Source: Trichobilharzia regenti
Taxonomy: Eukaryota > Platyhelminthes > Trematoda > Strigeidida > Schistosomatidae
Direction of reading: 5' to 3'
DNA: 64,000 nucleotides
Assembly: GCA_944472135.2 (NCBI GenBank)
Contig: OX235263.1
Coordinates: 13,623,517-13,687,516, forward strand
The notes beneath the pieces were generated by a model that did no database searches, had not been told where the DNA came from, and saw only the letters and a list, made by a program, of their open reading frames with translations. Position numbers and translations under genes: made by a program. Numbering within the stretch: position 1 is the first letter of the stretch; each line of letters opens with the position of its first letter. Positions 48,726 through 60,108 of the stretch are shown here, in pieces.

Positions 48726-51420
48726 CTGTCTGCCGACTTGAAGCTACTGTATAAGTGGGCACAGTATTCAAGTTTGGGGCGAATGCATATCTTATATATG
48801 GCTAATCTGGCTTCTGGAGTGTAAAAGTTGCGTAGCACAAAGCCGGTTAGACGTTTACAATCAGATACCACCTTATTTGCATGTTCAGTAAAGGTAAGAT
48901 CTGAGTATGTTATCCCGAGATCTGTGACTGTGTTTGTGTTTGAGACAAGGTCACCGTACATGTATAGACACATGCTAGGTTTCCAACGTCCGAAGTATGT
49001 TATCCCAGATTTAGCTGGATTGAACGTTAACTGCCACTTTTCACTCCAATTACATAGACTATTTAGGTCTTCTTGGATTTTACTAACAATATTCATATCA
49101 TTATAGTCAAAATCATAGACAACTTTGAGGTCATCTGCAAAGAGGTATGGCTTGCCATACTTGATCATAGAGACAATATCATTTATGAATACAATGAATA
49201 GGGTAGGGCCAAGAACACTACCTTGTATCACGCCGCTGGTTATCGGTTTGGATGTTGATAAGTGATGGTTGACTTTAACTAACTGTTCTCTTCCTGTAAG
49301 AAAGGAAGTTATCCACTCAAGAAGCCTTCCACTTATTCCATAAGATAGGAGTTTCAGTATGAGTCTTTTATGTGGGACTTTATCAAAAGCTTTCCTAACA
49401 TCTAGAAATAATGTTGCTGCCGAACGACCTTTGTCTACACATTCAGTAATGTGGTCGAAATAATCTAACTGGCACGTAATGCACGATCTTCTATTTAGGA
49501 AACCGTATTGGAAAGGGGATATTAAGTCATTCGAGAGCAAATACTGAACAATTTGCTTCTTTACAATCTTTTCCATCACACGTGAAACTACGGAAGTAAT
49601 GTTGATGGGGCGGTAATTATCTATGTCCGCTGTAGGTCCGGTTTTGTGAATGGGTACAACGTAGGATTTCTTCCAGCTATTTGGATATGTTCCACTCCTT
49701 ATCGAAGTTGAAAATATCTTGAGAAGAAGTAGATTCATGTCATTTCCACCATTTTTTAAGAGGACGGAAGACATTCCATCTGGGCCGGGAGTATTAGTAA
49801 GCTTAAGAGTTGTGATAGCTTTATCGATTTCTTGGGCGTTTAAGACTACATCGCTTAGACACTTTTCTGTTTTACGAGGGAAATCTATATCCTGGTCATT
49901 TTCTAGAGTGTACAGTTTGGCAAAGTGCGTGCTAAACACCTCACATATATCCTCAGCACTTTCGTGAGTAATGCCACCTAGGTGTATTATTTTTGGATAT
50001 GTTGATTTGGAGTTAGTTAACCTACTTTTGAAGAGTTTGGCTATTTCTCCAGTGTTATGTGGCGACTGAATTGCCCGCGTTTCTTTATTCCTAAGACTTA
50101 GATTTTTTAACTCATGGATTCTAATGAGGATTGATTTGATAGCGATTAACGACGATAAGTCGTCATGTCTATAGTAACTTAATGAATGCTTCCGCAAACT
50201 TCTTCTTAATGATATTGGAATAAAATCACCTTGAGGGATTTTGAATTTAATCAGTTTCACAGGCGCTATGACATCATTAACCGACTGTATATTGTCATAG
50301 AAGTTTTTAAGGACTTCCTCTAAGGAGTCATTGGTAAAGTAGGAATCCCAATTAGAGTATCTAATCAAGTCCTGATACAAGTCCCAATCAACCCGCGTGT
50401 ATGGTCTTATAGGTGTCCGACTAACTTCGTTTCTGTGTATAGTTTCTGGGGAAATGTTAAACGAACATGCAACTATTTTATGATCGCTACCTGGGAATTC
50501 ATGTCCCACATGAATTGTAGATGGTGCTACGTTGATCGTGAATATAAGATCAAGAATGTTATTGGACCTAGTGGGTACATTTATGTGTTGCGTCCATCCT
50601 CCAGTAATGATGGAATTAAGAAGATTATCATACCTCGAGGGTCCACGAAGTGTACGCCATGATATATCAGGCAAATTGAAGTCACCTCCAATTATATTAT
50701 AACTGAAGGGGAGATTGGATGCAACACTAAATATGTTGCTGAGTACGTTATCGTATTCGCGGTTGGATGATGGCGGTCGGTATACGCACCCTATAAGGAT
50801 AGGTTTACTTCTGAGAACTTTTATTTCGACCCACACCGAATCATTAAGTTGTGACAGAATAGGGTGACTAAAATGCGTTGCACAAATGGGTTGTTTAACG
50901 TATATGAGTGTTCCACCCCCACGACCTGTTTCCCTATCCCCTCGAAAAAGATTGTACTTATCAATTGATAAGCTACCATCCACAATGTCACTTGAGCACC
51001 AGGCTTCAGTGATCATGATCAGCGACGGATTGCATATAGAGGCTAACGTACATAATGCTAAATGTTTGTTAAGAACTGATCTAGCATTTATGAGGATGAC
51101 GGATAGACTTTGACGAAGTGGTTTTAGTGTATGGGCAATATCATAATAAAATACTCTATGGTTATCAACTGAATATGTGCAGTCGTTATTGGATTCATTA
51201 ATTACAACATTTTGATCACTAGAGACGGTTTCTTTAATTTGATAGTTAGGGATGGGTTGTGAAATGTCACTCGTGAGTAGTTGGTCGTTTAGATATTGCG
51301 TGCTATGGGAGATACTAGTATGATAATCTATGGTATTACTATTGGTATTAGGTGTGTATAAGATGTTTGCTATCTTTCGGGGAAGAAGCAGTTTCCCTGT
51401 TGTAAGGTGTTCGCTATACC
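48680..51420 (-). CDS. CR1 ORF2: endonuclease and reverse transcriptase
   Basis: The frame is open upstream of the Met at 51016 into the end of ORF1 (SEHLTTGKLLPRKIANILYT). Endonuclease: SVILINARSVLNKH, ITEAWCSSDI, GRGGGTLIYVK, IGCVYRPPSS, GGDFNLPDISW, PGSDHKIVAC. RT: TPGPDGMSSVLLK, VVPIHKTGPTADIDNYRPIN, FQYGFLNRRSCITCQL, LFLDVRKAFDKVPHKRL, SGVIQGSVLGPTLFIVFIND, YLFADDLKVVYD. At a run of A near 48718-48723 the frame is lost (stop 48680); the frame 48608-48309 carries the rest. Either a single-base defect or a sequencing error. Confidence 0.93.
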
Positions 51421-52179
51421 AGCAAGGAATTGGTCTGATATCATGCGTGCTATGTGCATGATCCCAGGCGTTTCTGCCAGTTGTCGCTGGAGAAAATTTT
51501 GGTCATATGGATTGGCTAGTGTCGTGTAATCTGCATAGTTATAACCGAAATGTGTGATCGGCGTGTTGTTGTGTGCATATGACTTAGATCCCTGTGTCTG
51601 ATTAGAGTACTTCCTAGGCCATGATGAGCATTGTGCTGAAATTGGCATGTGACCCCTACTGAATGCATGAGAATTATGACAGGGCACTATACGCGTTTTT
51701 GGACTAACGTCTGTATTCTCAAACTGATGTTTCCTGTACATCATGGTTGAGGGTGCATTCGTGAGGGGTTGAGCAACTTCGTGTTTTCGAAGTGTTTGGT
51801 GAGATATGTGACGATTGTTATTTCTTATCATAGGACTGGTAGTGGAAGTCGGAAATGATTCAGCTCCTACGGTATGTGAATTACGTCTAACTTCAGGAAC
51901 ATGACTAAGTTTAGATGATTGTCTATCAGTAGAATGAGCCAGTGACCCATTTGAAACTTTCCTACTTATGGGCTTTAGTGTTCCGGGTCTAACGTTTGGT
52001 TTAGCTTTATCCGTATTAGTCGGCCTGTATAATTTGGGCTGCTGGTGATTAGTAGGATTTCCTAATAAACTGGATTTCTGATGAATAGTCTCAACAGTTT
52101 TTTTGGTGTTCCTAACGGAAATAGGACGTTTATCATAACGCCTTGTTATAATGATAAATAACAGTGAATCAATTCCAAC
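51370..52179 (-). CDS. CR1 ORF1 protein (5'-open)
   Basis: 270 codons with stop, open from just after a TAA at 52182-52180. Basic, Asn/Ser/His-rich; ends TPGIMHIARMISDQFLAGIA NTLQ..CFFPER. No zinc knuckle or RRM seen. CR1 ORF1 proteins are RNA-binding chaperones (family knowledge); the role here rests on position before ORF2. The first Met in the last third (51831) is not necessarily the start. It overlaps the ORF2 frame near 51370-51420. Confidence 0.65.
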   Translation of the reverse strand, partial: VGIDSLLFIIITRRYDKRPISVRNTKKTVETIHQKSSLLGNPTNHQQPKLYRPTNTDKAKPNVRPGTLKPISRKVSNGSLAHSTDRQSSKLSHVPEVRRNSHTVGAESFPTSTTSPMIRNNNRHISHQTLRKHEVAQPLTNAPSTMMYRKHQFENTDVSPKTRIVPCHNSHAFSRGHMPISAQCSSWPRKYSNQTQGSKSYAHNNTPITHFGYNYADYTTLANPYDQNFLQRQLAETPGIMHIARMISDQFLAGIANTLQQGNCFFPER

Positions 52180-53310
52180 TTATGTATCCTGCTCACATTC
52201 GTTGTCGTCATAACAATTCGGATTTCTGGTGACTGCAGTCGGTGTTCAGGTTCTTAGGTTCACCACTACCGTAATGTGGTGATCGGTCTTATTTTTCCAA
52301 TCACACTGACTTGAACGAGTGCCTTTCCACATACTGTCATGTTAGAAAAACCATTGATTAGTAGTTAAATCAATGACAGCTATCACTTTATTGTAAGTCA
52401 CCCACACCAATTCGAGGGCTTGAGAGAGAAGTCTTACAGCTAGTGGAAAAGGTAGCAACAGCAGTGAGGATTTGTAGAATCTTTCGCCTGAGGAAGACAT
52501 TGAAGAAATAGCCATTGCAGCAGATTTTCGACTGCTCGAATTTCCGCGTATGCCCTACACTTCAAAGAATGCCGTTTGGTCATTCCAATGCATTACAGAT
52601 GAAGTCATGTAAAGTATCCACTTAGGTTTTGTATATGTCGATGTTCACATAGCGAACACTTATGCAGATCCATTTAGTACCCTATTACAGTACTTCCTAC
52701 GATCTTGATTGGCAGTCAGTCCCCAAAAGTGCATGTCTCACACTTCTTCCACATGATTTCGGAACGTACAATAACACCGGAGGTTATAGAGACTACGCAG
52801 AAGGTGATAGAAACTACTAAATAATTTCTCGAATATGATTCCATATGGAGACTTCGGTGCCACCTTGAAAGTTTGTGTTACTATTCCCCGTGGTTTACCT
52901 TTTGGATTATTTTCCTTGTAGGCTTTCTTATCCTAAGTTCTTAAGTAATATACTCCCCACTATCATAAGTAGCATAAGCTAGCTATTTGCAATAATAATT
53001 GGCTGGACTTATCCGACACGCTGGTTGAAATTTCTCTTGATAAATTATTTGTGAATAAATGTCAATAAAATTGTTACATGTTTTCTGGATTAATGGGAAT
53101 TCTCACCTCCTGACTATTCATGCTGGTGTCCGCATCATGTCATCCGACTGAGACACATTCTCAGCATATTCACGGCAATGATTAGTGCTTTAGGCGGATT
53201 GTGTCAAAACATTACAATAATTAGCGAAATGGGATAGTTTAAGCATAATTTCATCCACAAAAAGAGATCACACCATGTAGAAGACGCAGTCAAAGTTCCA
53301 TCGGTCGCTG
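52180..53310. other. Junk between CR1 and BEL remains
   Basis: Apart from the gypsy RT scrap at 52487-52703, nothing is recognised. Confidence 0.4.
52487..52703 (+). pseudogene. Ty3/gypsy-type reverse transcriptase scrap
   Basis: Reads PEEDIEEIAIAADFRLLEFP, RMPYTSKNAVWSFQCITDEV, stop, then LGFVYVDVHIANTYADP. This follows the gypsy RT block KTAIxTPFGLFEFxRMPFGL xNAxxTFQRFIDEV ... FVYIDDxL; the catalytic pair is lost (YVDV). About 70 codons with an in-frame stop. No LTR or other gypsy part is seen beside it. Confidence 0.7.
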
Positions 53311-53611
53311 TTCTTTGGAAAATACTATTAGAAGTATTACTGTGATTATTTGTTATGACATTCATTCTTAGACCTTGCGTATAATAACCTTACTGTTGGT
53401 TCTATATTGGCGAAAGAATGAAGGATTCTCGAGCCGCCGATCCGTGTTCCAGTTTTCCGCGTTGGTAATTGCACAATGATCATGAGATTCTCCTAGGGAT
53501 GGAGTTAAGTCCAGTGTAGTTAGACCTGGACATTGACAGTTTCTGATATATCCTGGAGTTATTCTCCGTATTTGTTGGCTACTCGTCTTTCCTCGCGTCT
53601 GAAAGTCTCAT

Positions 53612-54094
53612 TTGGACAAGTGTCATTTGGGACTTTTCTTGATCGTTTGGTCAAGTTCTATAATGCCTGGGCCAAAGAAAAGACGAAGAGCTTTGGAAGC
53701 AGATCGAAAAGTGAGTAGTAATGAGTTGCCTGTTATTTGTAATGATGTGTGTGATGCTCATTATGATAATATTGATGTCCATGTTTCGCCGTCCAGGGAT
53801 AACAGAAATGTTAGAATTCCTAAATATGAACCTCGGTGTTCCGACGGAAATCCAGCCGGCTATCCAGAGTTTGTAAAGGAGTTTGAAGTCACGTTGAGTG
53901 GTTTTGTAATGAATGACGACATGAAGTTGATGTATCTGTTGAGGTACTCCACTGGAGTAGCTGCAAGAGCTATAGAGTGCTGCAAGTTTGTGCCCCCAAA
54001 CAAAGGATACGCTGAGGCTTTGAGGATATTACGTCAAAGGTTTGGAAAGGCTTTTATGATATCCCGTAGTGTAGCATTTTGCATCCAACAGTAG
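53612..54094 (+). pseudogene. BEL/Pao gag-like protein, N-terminal part
   Basis: Reads PGPKKRRRALEADRKV, then RIPKYEPRCSDGNPAGYPEF, VKEFEVTLSGFVMNDDMKLM YLLRYSTGVAARAIECC, and GYAEALRILRQRFGKAFMI. This is the BEL/Pao gag pattern (LPKFxGDPxEFxxFxxxFE.. KLxYLLxxxxGxAxxxI.. Y..A...L..RFG). A stop follows the FGK block; further open pieces continue in other frames to about 54560. The likely Met is at 53664 (MPGPKKRRR). Confidence 0.78.
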
Positions 54095-54121
54095 AACCTT
54101 AGGAATCAGAAGTCACATGAA

Positions 54122-54902
54122 GTGAAGGCATCTCCGGTAGTTGGTAAGCCTGAAGTGAGCATGGTTAGTGGTAAGAAGGTGTTTGGAAAGCCAGAGTCAT
54201 CGGGTTTCGATTCAGACTCCAATGATGACGTAGGTGCTGGTGCAGTGCAGGATCCTATAGTTGCAACTGATGAGCAATTGTTGAATAGCACCTTACAGAC
54301 GAGACAGAAGTATGTGCAGAGAAAGAGAGTTACAGCTTCAGAGTCCGGTTCAGGGTCCACAAGTTCACAAGGTGCTACTAGTCAGAGTAAAGGAATAAAA
54401 CCTTTAAAGATTCATGAGGAAAATTCCAAGTTATCTACTGCTGTTATAAAAGAGGTTGAAAATGATGAAGTCGACCATAAAAAAGCTGTAAAGTGGATAT
54501 TTGTGATAATGATCGTGATAGCGCACACTTGTCTATGGCTGGTCATAAAGAGATGAGCGAAATGCTTAAAACTGCTCAGTTGAAAAAAGGTTCTGGACAG
54601 TTAAACGTCAAGTAGACTTAAAGGCAGATGCGGTTGCAGAAGGTATGGATACTCGTGAGACCGTCAGTGTAATTGATCAGCGCGTAGTCCACCTATCATC
54701 AGATGATAGTGCTAAACCCGAACTAGTAGTGAAAGTCAGCAGTGGTGGTAATCTTGCAGTTAGACAACTATCTGAAAGCCGAGCAACAACAGCTTCTGAT
54801 CCACCTCTAAGTTCACCAACTGGTATCAATCAGTCGTCGTTGGTGTTGTCATCCACAATAAGAAGGACGCCCATCAACTCAAGTATCTTCTGCAATGACT
54901 AA
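54122..54902 (+). pseudogene. BEL/Pao remnant A, middle acidic/Ser-rich region
   Basis: Two open pieces (54122-54556 and 54645-54902) parallel one continuous frame of remnant B (60035-59385): KRVTAS, GATSQS, IKPL, VENDEVD, then MDTRETVSVIDQRVVHLSSD onward. In remnant A a frameshift separates them. The function of this linker is unknown. Confidence 0.6.
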
Positions 54903-56028
54903 GACAGTATTGGTGTATTTGAAAAGACGAAAGATATTGCTCAGTTTAGTGAGGATAAGCCAAGTGTAAACGAGAGAGTAATTGTTAAAATGACTTGCAT
55001 GAATAAAGGCATTTCTAGTCTCAAGTTACTATTTGAATGTTATTATCTTTGGTGCAAATTACGATGTGCCTACGCTTGGTTGACCAGATACGTCGTGTGT
55101 TTGTTCGTCATCTATATTCTACGATACAATGACATGGGCGTGTTGCCGTTCAGATTTGAGGATATAGCTGATAGAAGGAGGTCAGCAAATGAACTCTGCA
55201 ACGATTTTCCAACCTAGGGCGTCAACCTGAGAAGAGTTGTAGGCGTACTGGTGTAATTCCTGCAATTCTTCAAAGGAATTCCATCAAGACATGATCCGCG
55301 AGTTTGTGTGTACTGTTTGTATATATGTGTGGTGTGTCATATCAATTGATGCTTTTTGGATTCATTGTGTTTACTTGTTGTTTTCGTATCTTGTTGTTAT
55401 GAATAATTTTGTTAAAATTTTCGTCGTGATTACTTCTGAAGTTGTTTCGAGTCTTCTACATCCGTGAATGAATTTATTGATGTTAGAGACAGCAGATGGG
55501 TCGTATACGCCGGGGAGGCTAGGCTATTTCTGAGAATGAAATGCACACGGAGATAATTGCTAGCTGCGGTCCCACACGCCGGGGAGAAAGAGTGTAGACG
55601 ACTGAAGCTCGCATACGTCACCGTTACTAGAACTGAGGCAGAATGAGTGACAAGCGATCGCAGTGGTAATTGGTAGTGAATAGATAAGAGGATGTGTGAA
55701 GAGTATCATGAGGTGCTGCTATGGTCACGTTGCGTTCTGCAAGAGTCATTCTAGCAAGTGGCGATTGTACTGCAAGACGTGAAGAGGATGCCTTTAACTG
55801 GAAGGCGCAGGTCGTCATTGATGTGTGAGATTGTGCTGTGAGTATGCTTGTGGTGTGTTGGCTTTTCTGTTTGTTTTCCATTCCAGCTCTGTCCGTGTGA
55901 CCCAGGTTCTCGCAATGGCATCCAAGTCAACGTGTATTGGTCGTGATGGAAAAAAGGGATGGATCCCTTTTTTGCCAGGGAGTGTCGATGAAGTTGAAGA
56001 TTGAACGATCAATTCATGGTTGTTTGCT
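54633..56028 (+). repeat. Left arm of a large inverted repeat
   Basis: Near-identical to the reverse complement of 57873-59654. Outside the borders the two BEL copies are clearly diverged. This arm is 386 bp shorter because it has one instead of three copies of a tandem unit. Confidence 0.9.
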
Positions 56029-57872
56029 GAAACCCAACTCCTCCATATTTCTCGTGGGAGTCATTCATCAATCAGTCATCATCACATCGTTCTCCTTTCA
56101 AATCAAAATAAAAAGCTATCAGAAGTATTGTCGTAATTTATTGTTATAACATTTATTCTTAGACCTTGTGTAATAACCTTATTGTTGGTTACATGTTAGC
56201 GTAAGAATAAAGGATTCTCGAGTCGCCGATCCGTGTTCTGTTTTTCGCGTTGGTTAATACAATGTGTTTCTGAAAGTTTTTCAGGGACAGCATGAGGTCT
56301 AGCGTTGTAAGATCTGGACATTGACAAATTATGAAAGTTGGCTTGCAGGATAATTTTACAAGGAATACTAATGTATACGTGGAGTGAGCATGTTTACAAT
56401 TTTTCACTGGCACAGGATACATATATAGGAAGGCAGTGGAATAATCACTCTAATCAAACTTTTGTTGCATCTCCGGTAGCTAAATGTCCAAATCTATCAC
56501 CTCCAGAATACTGTTTGGATCCAGTCAAAGTCGTGTGAATAAAGAGCAATCTATCACAAAAGAACTATAGAGAAGTACTTACTTTTGTGGTTTATAATTA
56601 TATAATTATAATAATTATCAGAGTTAACTCGTTTGATAGTGTTCTATTTTTACTTTGTATTTTATACATTCATACCTGTTTATCGTTGTTTTATCTATTT
56701 CGATAATATAACAGCATTTCACACACTTATCAGTTTTTGAGAAATTGATATAACCTTTACCTCCATAATGGTCAAAGCTATTAAACGAGTTAGTACTGTT
56801 AAGAGCCTAGCATCAAATAGTCGGTAGTTCACAGAAAACATTAGTCCTGACGACGAATTTGCACTAAGATCAATCAATACACCGAGAGTTGTAGTGCCAA
56901 ACTTAATGGAAAAACTAATTGACAACGTAGCCCGTAACACTAATGATTTACAGATCCTTCAGAAATCCATAACAGACCTGCAGGATAAATTTGTAGGCAT
57001 CACTCCTTTCATCCAACTTTGTGATCAACCACAAGAAATTTGCTTAGATTTACTTCTCAGACCTGAGCGCCTGCTAGATTTTTTGACTGCAGAAGCTGTA
57101 AATAGGGTCATGTCCTCATATAATGTCTTAGGATATAACATGCCAGACAATGTACCTATTGTCAAACTTGAAGCAGTCTGTCTACAAGCGTGCAACATTC
57201 CACTACCCGACTGCCAGGTTCTGCATCTTCGTAAGAAATCTGCGAACCACGCATGTCCAGTACTCTTCAAATTTAAGTCTAACTAGGTCAACAAACAATA
57301 ACATCAACCATGTCATGCTTAACATCAGACACATCGTTACAAGTAACAGACAAGTCACCATGACTTACTTTCCTGTTTGCATCCAAGACACTCTGTCCCT
57401 TCTTTGACCCAGGCATTGTTGAACTTGACCGAATTCCAAAAACGTTCCAGATATTGCTTGTTCAAAGAAGACTTGACCGGCACCAGGAAAGATGAACGGC
57501 GACTATCCAAACTTTCAACAACAGTTTGAATCCGCCAGATCTGTTTCTATCGTCAGAATCTGTCAATCACGTCTCATAAACCGTTAATGCCCAGCTCTCG
57601 CTACGCTCGGGCCCACGCTGTTCCTCGAAGATTTCAGAAACGCTTAGTTATAACGGACGAAAAAACCAAAACACCGATCTGCCGCTTGATATTTCTTTAT
57701 TGTTACACCAACATATAAAAAGAATAAGTGAACTAAGGTCTGAAAACAAATATTACAATAATAAATCATTGTATTACTTCTGACGATGTTTCACTCTTCT
57801 TTCTGAACAGCGACCAATGAGACGATGACTGTCGCATTGATGACTCCGCGAAAATTGGGGAAGTTGATTTTG
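56029..57872. other. Spacer of the inverted repeat
   Basis: Starts and ends in diverged LTR halves (56100-56260 plus; 57640-57872 minus). The middle holds a CR1 ORF1-like piece. 57290-57640 is unassigned. Confidence 0.7.
56769..57286 (+). pseudogene. LINE ORF1-like fragment
   Basis: MVKAIKRVSTVKSLAS, stop, then NISPDDEFALRSINTPRVVV PNLMEKLIDNV, LQILQKSITDLQ (short coiled coil) and LPDCQVLHLRKKSANHACPV LFKFKSN. A coiled coil followed by an RRM-like block ending in 'PVLFKF' is the usual CR1/L2 ORF1 plan. One stop and a frame change; low certainty about the clade. Confidence 0.5.
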
Positions 57873-59654
57873 AGCAAACAACCATGAATTGATCGTTCAA
57901 TCTTCAACTTCATCGACACTCCCTGGCAAAAAAGGGATCCATCCCTTTTTTCCATCACGACCAATACACGTTGACTTGGATGCCATTGCGAGAACCTGGG
58001 TCACACGGACAGAGCTGGAATGGAAAACAAACAGAAAAGCCAACACACCACAAGCATACTCACAGCACAATCTCACACATCAATGACGACCTGCGCCTTC
58101 CAGTTAAAGGCATCCTCTTCACGTCTTGCAGTACAATCGCCACTTGCTAGAATGACTCTTGCAGAACGCAACGTGACCATAGCAGCACCTCATGATACTC
58201 TTCACACATCCTCTTATCTATTCACTACCAATTACCACTGCGATCGCTTGTCACTCATTCTGCCTCAGTTCTAGTAACGGTGACGTATGCGAGCTTCAGT
58301 CGTCTACACTCTTTCTCCCCGGCGTGTGGGACCGCAGCTAGCAATTATCTCCGTGTGCATTTCATTCTCAGAAATAGCCTAGCCTCCCCGGCGTATACGA
58401 CCCATCTGCTGTCTCTAACATCAATAAATTCATTCACGGATGTAGAAGACTCGAAACAACTTCAGAAGTAATCACGACGAAAATTTTAACAAAATTATTC
58501 ATAACAACAAGATACGAAAACAACAAGTAAACACAATGAATCCAAAAAGCATCAATTGATATGACACACCACACATATATACAAACTGTACACAAAAACT
58601 CGCGGATCATGTCTTGATGGAATTCCTTTGAAGAATTGCAGGACTTACACCAGTACGCCTAAAACCCTTCACAGGTTGACGATTGTAATTTGTGGAATGT
58701 CCGGACACACACAAGATTAACCAACAGTTACAGTAATTAAAACTCACATAATTATTTAACACAAACATATGTACAATCAACACATCAAATGTTGTGGATT
58801 CTGGCACGAAAAACTACCCTTGAAGAACTGTAGGACTTACAGCAGTACGCCTACATTCCTTCTCAGGTTGATGATCCAAGTGGAAGTCGTCCTGACACAA
58901 TCAGAATTACCAACAGCTAGATGACAGATGATATCAATTCAGTATATGCAATATAAACATATGTACAAAATCACACACCAAGCACATTGGACTGCTCATT
59001 GATGCGCTACCCTTTGAAGAATTGTAGGACTTACAGCAGTACGCCTACAACTCTTCTCAGGTTGACGCCCTAGGTTGGAAAATCGTCGCAGAGTTCATTT
59101 GCTAACTTCCTTCTATCAGCTATATCCTCAAATCTGAACGGCAACACGCCCATGTCATTGTATCGTAGAATATAGATGACGAACAAACACACGACGTATC
59201 TGGTCAACCAAGCGTAGGCACATCGTAATTTGCACCAAAGATAATAACATTCAAATAGTAACTTGAGACTAGAAATGCCTTTATTCATGCAAGTCATTTT
59301 AACAATTACTCTCTCGTTTACACTTGGCTTATCCTCACTAAACTGAGCAATATCTTTCGTCTTTTCAAATACACCAATACTGTCTTAGTCATTGCAGAAG
59401 ATACTTGAGTTGATGGGCGTCCTTCTTATTGTGGATGACAACACCAACGACGACTGATTGATACCAGTTGGTGAACTTAGAGGTGGATCAGAAGCTGTTG
59501 TTGCTCGGCTTTCAGATAGTTGTCTAACTGCAAGATTACCACCACTGCTGACTTTCACTACTAGTTCGGGTTTAGCACTATCATCTGATGATAGGTGGAC
59601 TACGCGCTGATCAATTACACTGACGGTCTCACGAGTATCCATACCTTCTGCAAC
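57873..59654 (-). repeat. Right arm of a large inverted repeat
   Basis: Partner of 54633-56028. Small peptides encoded in one arm reappear unchanged in the other (for example MIVQSSTSSTLPGKKGIHPF in both). A tandem unit of about 190 bp occurs three times (about 58610-59060). Confidence 0.9.
58607..59065 (-). repeat. Three tandem units of about 190 bp
   Basis: Each contains 'gtaggcgtactg.tgtaagtcct' and 'caattcttcaaagg', near 58610-58680, 58805-58885 and 59005-59065. The left arm keeps a single chimeric unit (about 55220-55290). Confidence 0.8.
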
Positions 59655-60035
59655 TGCATCTGCATTCAATCCTACTTCACGTCGTAATTTTATAGAACCT
59701 TTATTTAACTTAGCAGTAGTAGGCATTCTTTTCATTTCATCGTTATCAATCAAAGACCAATCTGTACTATCACGATCATTATCACAAATATTGAATTTAC
59801 CATCATCTATTTGGTCGACTTCATCGTTTTCAAACTCATCGATAACAGTAGTAGATGATTTGTGTTCTTCCTCACAAATCATTAAAGGTTTTATAACTTC
59901 ACTCTGACTAGTTATACCTTGTAAACTTTTGGAGTCAGAACTGCACCCTGAAGCAGTAACTCTATTCTGTGACACTCTATTCAACAATGGCTTACCAGTT
60001 GCAACTACAGAATGGAATGGCGGCCTGTTTGACAT
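59385..60035 (-). pseudogene. BEL/Pao remnant B, acidic/Ser-rich frame
   Basis: 216 codons open: SGCSSDSKSLQGITSQSEVI, FENDEVDQIDDGKFN, LRREVGLNADAVAEG, MDTRETVSVIDQ. The last part is identical to remnant A. No catalytic motif. Longer and less damaged than the plus-strand copy. Confidence 0.6.
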
Positions 60036-60108
60036 CTGGGCTACCTTTATTCTGTATCTACATATTGCATCTAATAAGTCATGTTTTCATTCCTAATTTT
60101 CATAAAAT

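Larger units (their letters stand above)
48240..52179 (-). mobile_element. CR1-clade LINE, nearly complete
   Basis: Two coding regions on the minus strand: ORF1 (52179-51370) and ORF2 (from about 51420 to 48309 with one frameshift). CR1-type by the endonuclease/RT motif set and the C-terminal WANPKSYGLRNHN.. ANFFTIKYCKLWNQLPSEIR block typical of jockey/CR1 elements. The 3' end below 48300 is not marked by an obvious repeat; the 5' end is near 52180. Confidence 0.85.
53310..56330 (+). mobile_element. BEL/Pao LTR-retrotransposon remnant A
   Basis: An LTR 3' end at about 53313-53465 and a second at 56100-56260 share 'agaagtatt', 'attcttagaccttg', 'aataacctta.tgttggtt' and 'ggattctcgag.cgccgatcc'; similarity goes on for about 80 bp past both (to 'ggacattgaca'). 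Between them lie a gag-like gene and a non-coding/acidic region, with no protease, RT, RNase H or integrase, so it is a deleted, non-autonomous copy. Confidence 0.7.
57640..60050 (-). mobile_element. BEL/Pao LTR-retrotransposon remnant B
   Basis: Minus-strand copy: an LTR half at 57872-57640 ('cattggtcgctgttc', 'agacctta', 'ggcagatcggtgtt'), then the shared region, then the acidic frame 60035-59385. Cut near 60050, where the CR1 begins. Confidence 0.65.

Noticed and set aside
54990..55217. 75-codon frame, repeated at 59297-59070, as an env-like gene
   Set aside because: Hydrophobic middle segment but no signal or known motif. Identity between the copies comes from the inverted repeat, not from selection on the protein.
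55430..56012. Three small minus-strand frames (and plus copies at 57889-58471) as genes
   Set aside because: Identical only because they lie in the inverted repeat; they fall in LTR-like DNA on the strand opposite to the element.
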